Source: Chthonobacter rhizosphaerae (GTDB taxonomy: Bacteria > Pseudomonadota > Alphaproteobacteria > Rhizobiales > Pleomorphomonadaceae). Taken from it: 64,000 bases of DNA. The stretch covers positions 310,001 through 374,000 of the forward strand of contig NZ_JACDIS010000006.1 of assembly GCF_013839525.1 (NCBI RefSeq), in the 5' to 3' direction. How positions within the stretch are numbered: position 1 is the first letter of the stretch; the number at the start of each line of letters is the position of its first letter. Positions 1 through 8,867 of the stretch are shown here, one piece after another. Below the pieces are notes generated by a model that did not search any database, was not told the origin of the DNA, and worked only from the letters and a program-made list of their open reading frames with translations. A program made the position numbers and the translations under genes.

Positions 1-635
1 CCGGCCGCGTGCGGCTCGGCGACCCGGTCGTGGCGGTGGAGCGCTTCGCCGACTGGGTCAGCGTCCGGACCGCCTCCGGCATCGTGGACCACTTCGACCA
101 GGTGGTCTTCGCGTCCCATACGGACCAGACCCTCGCCATGCTGGCCAACCCGACGGCGGAGGAGCGGTCCATCCTGACGGACGTGCGCTACCTGCCGAAC
201 CAGGTCTATCTCCACCGCGACCTGGCCCTGATGCCGCGGCGGCGGTCGGTGTGGTCGTCCTGGAACTACCTCCGGCAGGACGGCTACGACGCCAAGGGGC
301 CGGTCGCGGTCTCCTACTGGATGAACCAGTTGCAGAACATCGACCGGTCGAAGCCGCTGTTCGTGACGCTCAACCCCACCGTGGCGCCGAAGGACGAGCT
401 GGTGTTCGGCACGTACGAGTACGATCATCCGCAGTTCGACGCGGCGGCGATCGCCGCCCAGAAGCGGCTGCCGTCGGTGCAGGGGCGCAATCGCACCTGG
501 TTCTGCGGCGCCTGGACCGGCTACGGCTTCCACGAGGACGGGCTCGCCTCGGGCCTTGCCGTGGCCGAGGCGCTCGGCGGCGTGGTGCCGTGGCGCACGC
601 AGCCGGCCGTGCCCATGCTGGAGGCCGCCGAATGA
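1..635 (+). CDS. FAD-dependent amine oxidoreductase, C-terminal part (partial at window edge)
   Basis: This is the last roughly 210 residues of a predicted NAD/FAD-binding amine-oxidase-like flavoprotein (COG2907 type); the dinucleotide-binding N-terminus lies before the window. The visible part has the family's substrate-side segment (VYLHRDLALMPRRRSVWSSW) and the C-terminal FAD-contact stretch RTWFCGAWTGYGFHEDGLASG. Its substrate is unknown. Proteins of this family are found next to DUF1365 and cyclopropane-fatty-acid synthase genes in many proteobacteria, and a role in modifying membrane acyl chains is inferred from that. The TGA overlaps the next gene's ATG (ATGA), so the two are probably translated in a coupled way. 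Confidence 0.85.
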   Translation, partial: GRVRLGDPVVAVERFADWVSVRTASGIVDHFDQVVFASHTDQTLAMLANPTAEERSILTDVRYLPNQVYLHRDLALMPRRRSVWSSWNYLRQDGYDAKGPVAVSYWMNQLQNIDRSKPLFVTLNPTVAPKDELVFGTYEYDHPQFDAAAIAAQKRLPSVQGRNRTWFCGAWTGYGFHEDGLASGLAVAEALGGVVPWRTQPAVPMLEAAE

Positions 636-1495
636 CGACGGGCGCCCTGCCGACCACGACCGACGGCAACGGCCCGGCGCCGGTGGATCCGGCCGTCCTC
701 TATGTGGGGTCGGTGATGCACGCGCGGCTGCGGCCGCTGTCGCACCGCTTCACCTACCGGGTGGCGAACCTCCTGGTGGACCTCGACCGGCTCGCCGAGG
801 CGGACCGCCTGTCGCCGGCCTTCTCGGTCGGCCGGTTCAACCTCTTCTCGTTCCGAGAGGCGGACCACGGCCCGCGCGACGGCACGCCGCTCAGGGCCTA
901 CGTGGACCGGCTCGTCGCCAGGGCGGGCGCGCCGCGGCCGGCGCGGGTGCTGCTCCTCTGCTATCCGCGGGTGCTCGGCTTCGTGTTCAACCCGATCTCG
1001 GTCTACTTCTGCCTCGACGAGGCCGGCCGGACCACGACGCTGATCTACGAGGTGCGCAACACCTTCGGCGAGAGCCACACCTATGTGGCGGCCGTGGAGG
1101 ACGGCGAGGCGAGCGCGGCGGGCATTCGCCAGGAGCGGGACAAGCTGTTCTACGTCTCGCCCTTCATGCCCATGGACCAGCGCTACCACTTCCGCGTGCT
1201 GCCGCCCGGCGATGGCGTCCGGCTGCGCATCCTGGAGACGGACCGGCACGGCCCGACGCTGGCGGCGACCTTCGCCGGCGAGCGGCGCGCGCTGACCGCG
1301 CGGGCGCTGGCGCGGACCTTCGCCGCCATGCCGCTCCATACGCTGAAGGTGGTCGCCGGCATTCATTACGAGGCGGCGGTCCTGTGGCTGAAGGGGGCGC
1401 CCTATTTCAGCCGCGGCGCGCCGCCGCCACCCGTGAGCTACCGAGATCCGAGCGAGGCGGGCCCGGTGTCCGGCGCTCTCGACCGCGCGGCCTGA
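632..1495 (+). CDS. DUF1365 family protein
   Basis: A 287-residue DUF1365 protein of unknown biochemical activity. The family signature is clear: YVGSVMHARLRPLSHRFTYRV near the N-terminus, then FNPISVYFCLDEAG and LIYEVRNTFGESH in the middle, and a TLKVVAGIHYEA segment near the C-terminus. An open frame continues upstream to 251, but the start at 632 is chosen because it forms an ATGA overlap with the preceding flavoprotein gene and the family homology begins there. Genes of this family almost always sit between the amine-oxidase-like flavoprotein and a cyclopropane synthase, as here, which suggests a shared lipid-modifying pathway. Confidence 0.9.
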   Translation: MTTGALPTTTDGNGPAPVDPAVLYVGSVMHARLRPLSHRFTYRVANLLVDLDRLAEADRLSPAFSVGRFNLFSFREADHGPRDGTPLRAYVDRLVARAGAPRPARVLLLCYPRVLGFVFNPISVYFCLDEAGRTTTLIYEVRNTFGESHTYVAAVEDGEASAAGIRQERDKLFYVSPFMPMDQRYHFRVLPPGDGVRLRILETDRHGPTLAATFAGERRALTARALARTFAAMPLHTLKVVAGIHYEAAVLWLKGAPYFSRGAPPPPVSYRDPSEAGPVSGALDRAA

Positions 1496-1633
1496 TCCCG
1501 TCTTCGGGCTTTCCCGCCGAACGACCTGTTGTCATGATGACCGGTAGCATACGCCGACCGGGAGATGTGGTGCGCGCGCCGGCGCCGGGACCGACCCGGA
1601 CGCCGGTCGACGTTGGAACGATGGACCGTCACG

Positions 1634-2878
1634 ATGACCAGCCAGAGCAGCTACCATCCCGTTGAACTGACCGAAGCCAACGAGGACAGCGTCTTGCGCG
1701 GGCTGCCGGCGCTCGTCCGTCGGAGCCTGCACATGGTGCGGGCGCTCCGCTACGGCAGCCTGGACGTCACGCTGCCGGACGGCCGCACCATCCGGATCCC
1801 CGGCCGCGAACCCGGGCCGCACGGCCAGATCGTCATCCACGACTACCGCGCCATCCGCCGGGTGCTGTCGTCCGCCGACATGGGGGTGGCGGAAGGCTAC
1901 ATGGCGGGCGAGTGGTCGAGCCCGGACGTGACCAGCTTCCTGGAGGTGTTCTGCCACAACCACCACGTGGTGGAGGAGAAGCTGTCCCACAGCCCGGCGG
2001 TCCGCCTGTTCCTGAAGGTGCGCCACTGGCTGAACGAGAACACGCCGCGCCGGGCCAAGAAGAACATCTCCGCCCACTACGACCTCGGCAACAGCTTCTA
2101 CGCCCAGTGGCTCGACACCACGATGACCTACTCGTCCGGCCTGTTCCCGTCGGGCGACGAGGACCTGCCGGCGGCGCAGAACGAGAAGTACCGGCACCTC
2201 GCCCGCACCACGGGCGTGGAGACGGGCCACCACGTGCTGGAGATCGGCTGCGGCTGGGGCGGGTTCGCCGAGTTCGCCGCCAAGGAGATCGGCTGCCAGG
2301 TGACGGCGCTGACCATCTCGCGCGAGCAGTACGACTTCGCCCGGCGGCGCATCTTCGAGGCGGGGCTCGCCGACAAGGTGGCGATCCGCTTCCAGGACTA
2401 TCGCGACGAGGCCGGCCTCTACGACCGGATCGCGTCGATCGAGATGTTCGAGGCCGTGGGCGAGAAATACTGGCCCACCTATTTCCGCACGCTGCACCAG
2501 CGGCTGAAACCGGGCGGCGCCGCGGGCCTGCAGGTGATCACCATCCAGGACCGGCTGTTCGACCAGTACCGGGCGACCCCGGACTTCATCCAGCGCTACG
2601 TGTTCCCGGGCGGCATGCTGCCCTGCCCGGCCGCGCTCGACCGGGTGTCCACGGCAGAAGGCATGACCAAGGTGGCCGAACTGGTGTTCGGCCGCGACTA
2701 CGCCCGCACGCTCGCCCTCTGGCGCGACCGCTTCTGGGCCTCCTGGCCGGCCCTGGAACCGCTCGGCTTCGACACCCGCTTCAAGCGGCTGTGGGAATAC
2801 TACCTCCACTACTGCGAGGCGGGATTCCGGTCGGGCATGATCGACGTCCGGCAGATCGTGTACGCGCGGGGGGCGTGA
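1634..2878 (+). CDS. cfa: Cyclopropane-fatty-acyl-phospholipid synthase family methyltransferase
   Basis: A 414-residue S-adenosylmethionine-dependent enzyme that adds a methylene or methyl group to unsaturated acyl chains of membrane phospholipids. The AdoMet-binding motif VLEIGCGWGG is at residues 201-210, and the family's substrate-site segment HYDLGNSFYAQWLD is at about 148-161. The open frame begins at 1565, but the arginine-rich leader is unlike the family, so the ATG at 1634 (MTSQSSYHPVE) is preferred. A gap of 138 bases separates it from DUF1365. Some relatives methylate rather than cyclopropanate (furan fatty acid synthesis in Rhodobacter), so the exact product is not fixed by sequence alone. 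Confidence 0.9.
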   Translation: MTSQSSYHPVELTEANEDSVLRGLPALVRRSLHMVRALRYGSLDVTLPDGRTIRIPGREPGPHGQIVIHDYRAIRRVLSSADMGVAEGYMAGEWSSPDVTSFLEVFCHNHHVVEEKLSHSPAVRLFLKVRHWLNENTPRRAKKNISAHYDLGNSFYAQWLDTTMTYSSGLFPSGDEDLPAAQNEKYRHLARTTGVETGHHVLEIGCGWGGFAEFAAKEIGCQVTALTISREQYDFARRRIFEAGLADKVAIRFQDYRDEAGLYDRIASIEMFEAVGEKYWPTYFRTLHQRLKPGGAAGLQVITIQDRLFDQYRATPDFIQRYVFPGGMLPCPAALDRVSTAEGMTKVAELVFGRDYARTLALWRDRFWASWPALEPLGFDTRFKRLWEYYLHYCEAGFRSGMIDVRQIVYARGA

Positions 2879-2921
2879 CCTCCGCGCGACAGCCGCGCCC
2901 GGACACACACCCGGACACCCG

Positions 2922-2939
2922 GAACTGAAGCCTCAGTTC
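2922..2939. terminator. Short hairpin between convergent cfa and DUF1467 genes
   Basis: GAACTGA at 2922-2928 and TCAGTTC at 2933-2939 form a 7-bp stem with an AGCC loop. It lies in the 54-base gap where the two genes converge and overlaps the DUF1467 stop codon. There is no T run, so termination is only a possibility. Confidence 0.3.
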
Positions 2940-3226
2940 ACCGCATGGCCCGGCTTGGGGCCGGGGAGCATGTCGAGGGTGAGGCCGGAGTTGATCACGG
3001 CCAGGAAGACGGCGAAGCAGACGACCGCGACTGCGGTGGTCCAGAGGAGCTTGCGGGCCATCAGCGACTGGGCCGGCGCGCCGGGGTCGGAGCCGTGGAC
3101 GGTGGCGCCCTCCTCCAGTTGGGAGCGGACGCCGAACGGCAGGACCACGAACAGCACGGTCCACCAGATGATGAAGAAGATCGCGATCGCGCTGCCGCTG
3201 CCCACGCCGCCGATGGTCATTGTCAT
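2933..3226 (-). CDS. DUF1467 family small membrane protein
   Basis: A 97-residue membrane protein with two predicted transmembrane helices (about residues 13-32 and 62-84) separated by a short hydrophilic loop. The segment [15 protein letters not shown] is characteristic of the DUF1467 family of alphaproteobacteria, whose function is not known. Its ATG overlaps the panB stop codon (ATGA), so it is translated as the last gene of a panC-panB-DUF1467 unit. In many Hyphomicrobiales this family is found instead near the epimerase and proS genes, so the pairing with panB may be local. Confidence 0.85.
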   Translation of the reverse strand: MTMTIGGVGSGSAIAIFFIIWWTVLFVVLPFGVRSQLEEGATVHGSDPGAPAQSLMARKLLWTTAVAVVCFAVFLAVINSGLTLDMLPGPKPGHAVN

Positions 3227-4050
3227 CCCCCACGCTTGGGCTGGAAAGTGTTCTCCAGCGCCGGAAAGATCCGCGCCTTGACCTCCTCCGCGTAGGACGC
3301 GGCGGCGTCGCCGATCGTGGCGCCAAGATTCGCATAGCGCTTCACGTGGCGCGGGATGAACTCGTTGAAAAGACCCAGCATGTCGTCGGACACGAGAATC
3401 TGACCGTCGCAGTGCGGCGAGGCGCCGATTCCGATCACCGGCACCGGCGAGGCGTCCGTGATCTCGCGGGCGAGCGGCTCCAGGGTGCCTTCCAGGACGA
3501 AGGCGAACGCGCCCGCCTGGGCCACCGCCGTGGCGTCGGCCTTGATCTTCTGGGCCTCGGCCTGGTTGCGGCCCTGGGTGCGGTAGCCGCCGAAGCTGTT
3601 GACGAGCTGCGGCGTGAGGCCCACGTGGGCGAGCACCGGCACGCCGCGCTCCACGAGGAAGCGGATGGTGTCCGCCATCTCCTCGCCGCCCTCCAGCTTC
3701 ACGCCCTGGGCGCCGGTCTCGGCGATGATGCGGGCCGCCGTCCGGAAGGCCTGTTCGGGGCTTTCCTGATAGGAGCCGAACGGCAGGTCCACGATGACGA
3801 GCGACGTCCGGGAGCCGCGCACCACGGCGGCGCCGTGGGCGATCATCATGTCCACGGTGACCGGCAGGGTGGTCTCCAGGCCGTAGATGACCATGCCGAG
3901 GGAGTCGCCGACGAGCAGGAAGTCCACGTGCGGGTCGAGGAGCTGAGCCATCGGCGCCGTATAGGCGGTGAGCGACACGATCGGCCGCACGCCCTTGAGG
4001 GCGCGGATGTCTGAGACCGAGGTGCGCTTGGACCGGACGGGAGCACTCAT
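3223..4050 (-). CDS. panB: 3-methyl-2-oxobutanoate hydroxymethyltransferase
   Basis: PanB transfers a hydroxymethyl group from 5,10-methylenetetrahydrofolate to alpha-ketoisovalerate, giving ketopantoate, the first committed step to pantothenate and coenzyme A. The 275-residue protein has the family's usual length and motifs: [14 protein letters not shown] near the N-terminus, metal-site aspartates in [14 protein letters not shown] and [14 protein letters not shown], and the catalytic-region glutamate in [13 protein letters not shown]. It lies 12 bases after panC on the same strand and overlaps DUF1467 at its 3' end. Confidence 0.97.
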   Translation of the reverse strand: MSAPVRSKRTSVSDIRALKGVRPIVSLTAYTAPMAQLLDPHVDFLLVGDSLGMVIYGLETTLPVTVDMMIAHGAAVVRGSRTSLVIVDLPFGSYQESPEQAFRTAARIIAETGAQGVKLEGGEEMADTIRFLVERGVPVLAHVGLTPQLVNSFGGYRTQGRNQAEAQKIKADATAVAQAGAFAFVLEGTLEPLAREITDASPVPVIGIGASPHCDGQILVSDDMLGLFNEFIPRHVKRYANLGATIGDAAASYAEEVKARIFPALENTFQPKRGG

Positions 4051-4062
4051 GCGGCGGATCCT

Positions 4063-4920
4063 TCAGGACGACCGAGGCAGCGGGATCACCCGCTGGTCGA
4101 GGAGGCGCGTGCGGCCGAACCGGACGGCGAGGAGGACGACCACCGCCTCGGACTCGGCGCGCGCCTCGTTGAGGGTGGCGGCGTCGCGGATCTCCACGAG
4201 ATCCGGGTCGGCGAGCGGCTCGCGGACGAGGAACGCCTCCAGGTGGGCGCGCAGGCGGATGAAGTCGCGCTGGCCCTTGGCGATGCGCTCCTCCGCCTCG
4301 GCGAGGGCGCGCGACAGAACCGGCGCGGCGGCGCGCTCCTCGGGCGAAAGATAGACGTTGCGGGACGAGCAGGCCACGCCGTCGCTCTCGCGGACGGTCG
4401 GCACGCCGACCACGTCGACCGGGACGGACAGGTCCCGCACCATGCGGCGGATGACGGCGAGCTGCTGGTAGTCCTTCTCGCCGAAATAGGCGCGGGTGGG
4501 CTGGGCGATGTTGAAGAGCTTCGTCACCACGGTGGCGACGCCGCGGAAATGGCCCGGACGGCGCTCGCCCTCCAGCATGGAGCCGAGGTGCTGGAGATCG
4601 ACGGCGGTGTCGAGCGGCGCCGGATACATCTCCTCCACGGGCGGGGCGAACAGGATGTCGACGCCGGCGTCGCGCAGCATGGCCTGGTCGCGGTCCATGT
4701 CGCGGGGATAGCGGGCGAAGTCCTCGTTGGGGCCGAACTGGAGCGGGTTCACGAAGATGGTCGCGACCACCATGTCGTTCGCCTCGCGGGCCCGGCGAAC
4801 GAGCTCCATGTGGCCGACGTGGAGGAAGCCCATGGTCGGCACGAGGCCGATGGTGCGGCCGGACCGGCGGTGCGGCTCGAGCCGACGGCGCACGTCGGCG
4901 ATGGTGGTGAGGACTTCCAT
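4063..4920 (-). CDS. panC: Pantothenate synthetase
   Basis: PanC joins pantoate and beta-alanine using ATP, giving pantothenate. The 285-residue sequence has the adenylate-forming nucleotidyltransferase signature: the HIGH-like motif in [15 protein letters not shown] (about residue 30), the [13 protein letters not shown] substrate segment, FGEKDYQQL, and the [17 protein letters not shown]-region segment. It precedes panB, so the two catalyse consecutive branches of one pathway from one transcript. The gene begins after a terminator-like hairpin, so it probably has its own promoter in 4921-5025. Confidence 0.97.
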   Translation of the reverse strand: MEVLTTIADVRRRLEPHRRSGRTIGLVPTMGFLHVGHMELVRRAREANDMVVATIFVNPLQFGPNEDFARYPRDMDRDQAMLRDAGVDILFAPPVEEMYPAPLDTAVDLQHLGSMLEGERRPGHFRGVATVVTKLFNIAQPTRAYFGEKDYQQLAVIRRMVRDLSVPVDVVGVPTVRESDGVACSSRNVYLSPEERAAAPVLSRALAEAEERIAKGQRDFIRLRAHLEAFLVREPLADPDLVEIRDAATLNEARAESEAVVVLLAVRFGRTRLLDQRVIPLPRSS

Positions 4921-5031
4921 CGATCCTTGCGAAGCCTCCGCTCCCTGGCGCCCCCGATGGGCCGTCTTCTACTGCGGGCGGGCTTCGAAAGCCATCACCG
5001 AATATGCGGGTGGGCCCGACCTTGAACGAAA

Positions 5032-5053
5032 GCGGCGGCTCGCAGGCCGCCGC
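5032..5053 (-). terminator. Terminator-like hairpin after the epimerase gene
   Basis: An 8-bp stem, GCGGCGGC with GCCGCCGC and a 6-base loop, lies 32 bases past the epimerase stop codon. On the minus strand it is followed by TTTCGTT. It probably ends the rnj-epimerase transcript before panC. Confidence 0.5.
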
Positions 5054-5084
5054 GTCGGTGGGCTCGATGGGCGGGCGGCGGCGC

Positions 5085-5495
5085 TCAGGCCTGCTCCAGC
5101 TCCACCAGGGTGCCGTTGAAGTCCTTCGGGTGCAGGAAGAGCACCGGCTTGCCGTGGGCGCCGATCTTCGGCTCGCCGGTGCCGAGGACGCGGGCGCCCG
5201 TGGACTTCAGGTGATCGCGGGCGGCGATGATGTCGTCCACCTCGTAGCAGACGTGGTGGATGCCGCCCGACGGGTTCTTCTCCAGGAAGGCCTTGATGGG
5301 CGAGGCGTCGCCCAGCGGCTCCAGGAGCTCGATCTTGGTGTTGGGCAGCTCGATGAAGACCACGGTCACGCCGTGGTCGGGCTCCGCCTGGGGCGGTTTC
5401 ACGTCGGCGCCGAGCACCGAGCGATAGGTGGCGGCCGCCGCTTCCAGGTCGGGCACAGCGATCGCCACATGGTTGAGCCGTCCGATCATCGTCAC
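5085..5495 (-). CDS. mce: Methylmalonyl-CoA/ethylmalonyl-CoA epimerase
   Basis: A 136-residue vicinal-oxygen-chelate (glyoxalase-fold) protein that interconverts the R and S forms of methylmalonyl-CoA, and in alphaproteobacteria also ethylmalonyl-CoA. Two beta-alpha-beta-beta-beta units are visible: metal-ligand histidine in IGRLNHVAIAVPDLEAA, a second one in GGIHHVCYEVDDI, and the final glutamate in GTLVELEQA. A start six bases later (MIGRLNH) is also possible. It follows ribonuclease J by 46 bases, an arrangement common in Hyphomicrobiales. Confidence 0.93.
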   Translation of the reverse strand: MTMIGRLNHVAIAVPDLEAAAATYRSVLGADVKPPQAEPDHGVTVVFIELPNTKIELLEPLGDASPIKAFLEKNPSGGIHHVCYEVDDIIAARDHLKSTGARVLGTGEPKIGAHGKPVLFLHPKDFNGTLVELEQA

Positions 5496-5541
5496 TCCCT
5501 CCCCCTTGTTGGGCCGGAGGGCGGGGTGCCGCTCCGGCTCG

Positions 5542-7227
5542 TCAGACCCTCAGGACCGTCACGTCGCAGAGCGGCTTCTTGCCCCAGCGTTCGTTGACGA
5601 CCGACCGCACCGACCGGCGGATCGCCTCCGCGACCAGCTCGTCGTCCCGGCGCCGCTGGCGCGGGATCGACTCCACGGTGCCTTCCACGACGCCCGCGAC
5701 CACGTCGCGGAACGGCGTGTCGCGGTCGTCGAGATGCGGCAGCCCGAACAGGGACACCGCATAGTCGCCGACGAGCTCGCCGCGGTCGTCCATGACCACG
5801 GTGACGGCCACGGCGCCGGCGAAGGAGATCTTCCGCCGCTCCACGACGCCGGAGACCTCCGGTTCGCGGATGAGCGTGCCGTCCTTCACCTGGATGCCGA
5901 CCGGCGTGTGCTCGATCACCTCGGGCGCGTCACCCGGCAGAAGGCGCATCATCGCGCCGTTCTTCGGGATGGCGACCTTCGGCACGCCGACCGAGCGGGC
6001 CAGCTCCGCGTGCGCCGCAAGATGGACCGCCTCGCCGTGGACGGGAATTGCGACTTTGGGATTGATCAGCCGATAGAGCTCGGCCATTTCGTCGCGCCGG
6101 GGGTGGCCGGAGGTGTGCACCATGGCGTCCCGGTCGGTGATGATCCTGACGCCCCGGGTGACGAGCGCGTTCTGGATGGCGCCCACCGCCTTCTCGTTGC
6201 CCGGAATGGTGCGGGACGAGAAGATGACGGTGTCGCCGGCCGACAGGGCCACGTTGCGGTGCTCGTCGAAGGCGATCTTGGCGAGCGCGGCGCGCGGCTC
6301 GCCCTGGCTGCCGGTGATGAGCGCGACCACCTTGTCCGGCGGCAGGTAGCCGTAGGCCTCCTCGTCGCGGAAGGGCGGCAGGCCGTCGAGCATGCCGAGT
6401 TCGGTCGCCACGTCGACGACGCGCTTGATGGCGCGGCCGAGGATGACGACTTCCCGGTCGTTGGCCCGGGCCGCCTCGGCCACCGACTTGATGCGCGCCA
6501 CGTTGGACGCGAAGATGGTGACGGCGACGCGCTTTTTGGCCTTGGCGATCACCTCGGCCATGCCCTTGGCGACGTCCGCCTCCGACGGGCTGCGGCCTTC
6601 GCGCGGGGCGTTGGTCGAATCGCAGATCATGGCGTCGATGCCCTCGCGGGCGATCTCGCCGAGGCGCGTCATGTCGATCGGCTTGCCGATGCCGGGCTCC
6701 GGATCGATCTTCCAGTCGCCGGTGTGGAGCACGTTGCCGAACGGCGTGCGGAAGAGCACCGCGTTCGGCTCCGGCAGGGAGTGCGACACGGCGATCAGCT
6801 CGATGTCGAACGGCCCGATGGAGCGGCGCTCGCCCTGCTGCAGAACGGTGGTGGGAATGCGCGGCGCGCCCGGCTCCATCTCGCGCTTGGCGGCATGGAG
6901 GGCCGCCGCGAAGGGCGTCATGTAGACGGGCACCTCCAGGCGCGGCCACAGGTCGTAGAGCGCGCCGTAATGGTCCTCGTGGGCGTGGGTGATGAGGATG
7001 CCGACGAGGTTCTTGCGCACCGACTCCACGAAGCGGATGTCCGGCAGGATCAGGTCGACGCCCGGCAGGTCGGGGCCGGCGAAGGACACGCCGCAGTCCA
7101 CCATCAGCCATTTGCGGCTGTCTTCAGGACCGATGCCATAGAGCGCGAGGTTCATCCCGATTTCGCCGACGCCGCCGAGGGGTAGAAACACGAAATCCTC
7201 GATGCGGTCGGCCTTGGGCTTCTTCAA
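5542..7227 (-). CDS. rnj: Ribonuclease J
   Basis: A 561-residue metallo-beta-lactamase/beta-CASP ribonuclease that processes and degrades mRNA and matures rRNA, with endo- and 5'-3' exonuclease activity in the family. The zinc motif HAHEDH is at residues 81-86, followed by HSLPEPNAVLFRT, HTGDWKID and the beta-CASP segments CDSTNAPREGRS and SGHPRRDEM. The start codon is TTG at 7227: it follows the Shine-Dalgarno sequence AGGAG by 8 bases, and no better ATG is nearby. The 219-base gap to pcp suggests a promoter of its own. Confidence 0.96.
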   Translation of the reverse strand: MKKPKADRIEDFVFLPLGGVGEIGMNLALYGIGPEDSRKWLMVDCGVSFAGPDLPGVDLILPDIRFVESVRKNLVGILITHAHEDHYGALYDLWPRLEVPVYMTPFAAALHAAKREMEPGAPRIPTTVLQQGERRSIGPFDIELIAVSHSLPEPNAVLFRTPFGNVLHTGDWKIDPEPGIGKPIDMTRLGEIAREGIDAMICDSTNAPREGRSPSEADVAKGMAEVIAKAKKRVAVTIFASNVARIKSVAEAARANDREVVILGRAIKRVVDVATELGMLDGLPPFRDEEAYGYLPPDKVVALITGSQGEPRAALAKIAFDEHRNVALSAGDTVIFSSRTIPGNEKAVGAIQNALVTRGVRIITDRDAMVHTSGHPRRDEMAELYRLINPKVAIPVHGEAVHLAAHAELARSVGVPKVAIPKNGAMMRLLPGDAPEVIEHTPVGIQVKDGTLIREPEVSGVVERRKISFAGAVAVTVVMDDRGELVGDYAVSLFGLPHLDDRDTPFRDVVAGVVEGTVESIPRQRRRDDELVAEAIRRSVRSVVNERWGKKPLCDVTVLRV

Positions 7228-7446
7228 TGCAAAAACTCCTGAACTCTGGATCGATCACGACGAGGCGGCGCCATGGAACCGTCCAGGGCGTCACGACCGA
7301 TCGTCATGATGCGGATAGGGCCGCGTGATGCGGCGATGGTGAGGCGGACCTCGTTCATTTGGCCGTGAACCTAGCGCAAACCGTAGGCGGGTTCCACCGC
7401 GACGGGGCGGAACCGGCGAATTCTCCGGTTCGAAGCGCCGGCGCGG

Positions 7447-8073
7447 TCAGCTGGTTCCGGCGGCGGGCGAGAGTTGATCGACGAGCGCGCCGATCACCGC
7501 CCGCGCCGCCCGCTCGTGGGCGTCGAGCGGCGTCTCGTCGAAGTCGGCGGCGGCGACCGGCGGATGGGCCCACGGCACGTGGACGAAGAGGACCGGCGTG
7601 GCGTGGCCGCGGGCCGTGACGCCGTGGAGCATGCGGGCGTAGAGGTCATTGCAGACGTAGCCGCCGGCGTCCTCCGACACGTCCACCGCCGGCAGGGCGG
7701 CGGCGAGCCGGGCCTTCAGCGCATGGACGTCCACCATGGTCTCGAACAGCGGTGGGCCGTCCGCCACGATCGTCTGGCCGGTATAGACGGCGCCGGCGTT
7801 GTCCGGCGCGGTGGCCGTCACCGTGTTCCGGCCGAACCGCTCCAGCCGGATGCCGGCGGAGCGGCCGGCGAGGCCGAAGAGCACGACGGCGTCGGGTCTC
7901 GTTTCGTCGAGGGCCGCGAGCGCGACCTCGGCCGCCCTGCCATACTCGACCGGCAGGATCAGTCCGTGGAAGTCGGCCACCGGCGGGCGGGCGATCAGGC
8001 GATGCACGATCGCCTCGGCCGGGTTGAACCGGTCGCCGCCGAAAGCCTCGAACCCGGTCGCGAGCAGGCGCAT
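7447..8073 (-). CDS. pcp: Pyroglutamyl-peptidase I (pyrrolidone-carboxylate peptidase)
   Basis: A 208-residue cytoplasmic cysteine peptidase of family C15, which removes N-terminal pyroglutamate from peptides. The opening MRLLATGFEAFGGDRFNPAE is typical. The catalytic triad is complete: Glu78 in LAGRSAGIRLERFGRN, Cys141 in GGYVCNDLYARMLH and His165 in LFVHVPWAH. It lies 13 bases after birA on the same strand. In many Hyphomicrobiales the slot between birA and rnj is held by the type III pantothenate kinase gene coaX, which is absent here. Confidence 0.92.
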   Translation of the reverse strand: MRLLATGFEAFGGDRFNPAEAIVHRLIARPPVADFHGLILPVEYGRAAEVALAALDETRPDAVVLFGLAGRSAGIRLERFGRNTVTATAPDNAGAVYTGQTIVADGPPLFETMVDVHALKARLAAALPAVDVSEDAGGYVCNDLYARMLHGVTARGHATPVLFVHVPWAHPPVAAADFDETPLDAHERAARAVIGALVDQLSPAAGTS

Positions 8074-8086
8074 GGGTCGTCTCCGA

Positions 8087-8857
8087 TCAGGACGCCGGTC
8101 CGAAGAAGACGTCTCCTGCCGAGATGGTGCGCAGGCCGCCGGTCTCGAGCCGGAGCAGGAGCCGCCCGCTGTCGTCCAGCGCCTCGAACCGGCCGGCGAG
8201 CGTCTCGTTCGGCAGCCGGACCCGGATCGGCTCGCCGACGCCCCTGGCGCGCGCCAGCCAGGCGGACCGGATCGCCGCGAAGCCGCCGCCCTGCCATTCG
8301 GCGAACCGTGCCGCCATGCGGGCCGCGAGGCGCTCGAACAGCGCGGGCGGGTCGGTGGGGAAGCCGAGGGCGGTCAGGTCCGTGGTCGCGTAGGCGGCCT
8401 CGGGCGGATGGTGCCGGCAGTTGATGCCGATCCCGACCACGACCACCTGGCCCTCCCGGTGGACGGCGCCCTCAACCAGGATGCCGCAGATCTTGGCGCC
8501 GCCGTAGAGCACGTCGTTCGGCCACTTGATCTGCAGCGGCGCGCGGGCGGGCGGCGGCAGCACGTCTGCCACCGCATCGTGGACGGCGACCGCGACGACA
8601 AGCGGCAGTTCGCCCAGGTGCGCCGGCCGGGCGGGATCGCGCAGGAGCAGCGACGAGTAGAGGTTGCCCGGTTCGGACGTCCAGGCCCGGCCCTGGCGGC
8701 CGCGCCCGGCGACCTGGCGCCGGGCGACGACCCACAGGCCGGCCGGCTCGCCGCCCTCCGCCCGCTCCAGGGCGACGGCGTTGGTGGAGCCGACCTCGTC
8801 GAGGCGGAGGACGCGGTATCCGGGCGGCAGCGCCGGCGCCGCGTCCGTCCTGGTCAT
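8087..8857 (-). CDS. birA: Biotin--[acetyl-CoA-carboxylase] ligase
   Basis: BirA activates biotin with ATP and attaches it to the biotin carboxyl carrier lysine of carboxylases. The 256-residue protein has the biotinyl-adenylate loop GRGRQGRAW at residues 51-59, then the QIKWPNDVLYGGAKICGILVE catalytic stretch with its lysine, and the GIGINC strand. There is no N-terminal helix-turn-helix, so it should be a ligase only, not a repressor. It follows nuoN by 10 bases, as in most Hyphomicrobiales, and appears to be the tail of the nuo transcript. Confidence 0.96.
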   Translation of the reverse strand: MTRTDAAPALPPGYRVLRLDEVGSTNAVALERAEGGEPAGLWVVARRQVAGRGRQGRAWTSEPGNLYSSLLLRDPARPAHLGELPLVVAVAVHDAVADVLPPPARAPLQIKWPNDVLYGGAKICGILVEGAVHREGQVVVVGIGINCRHHPPEAAYATTDLTALGFPTDPPALFERLAARMAARFAEWQGGGFAAIRSAWLARARGVGEPIRVRLPNETLAGRFEALDDSGRLLLRLETGGLRTISAGDVFFGPAS

Positions 8858-8867
8858 GGCGTCACCG

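Noticed and set aside
7380-7446. GGTTCGAA near 7429, reminiscent of a tRNA T-loop
   Set aside because: No acceptor stem, D-arm or anticodon arm can be formed around it.
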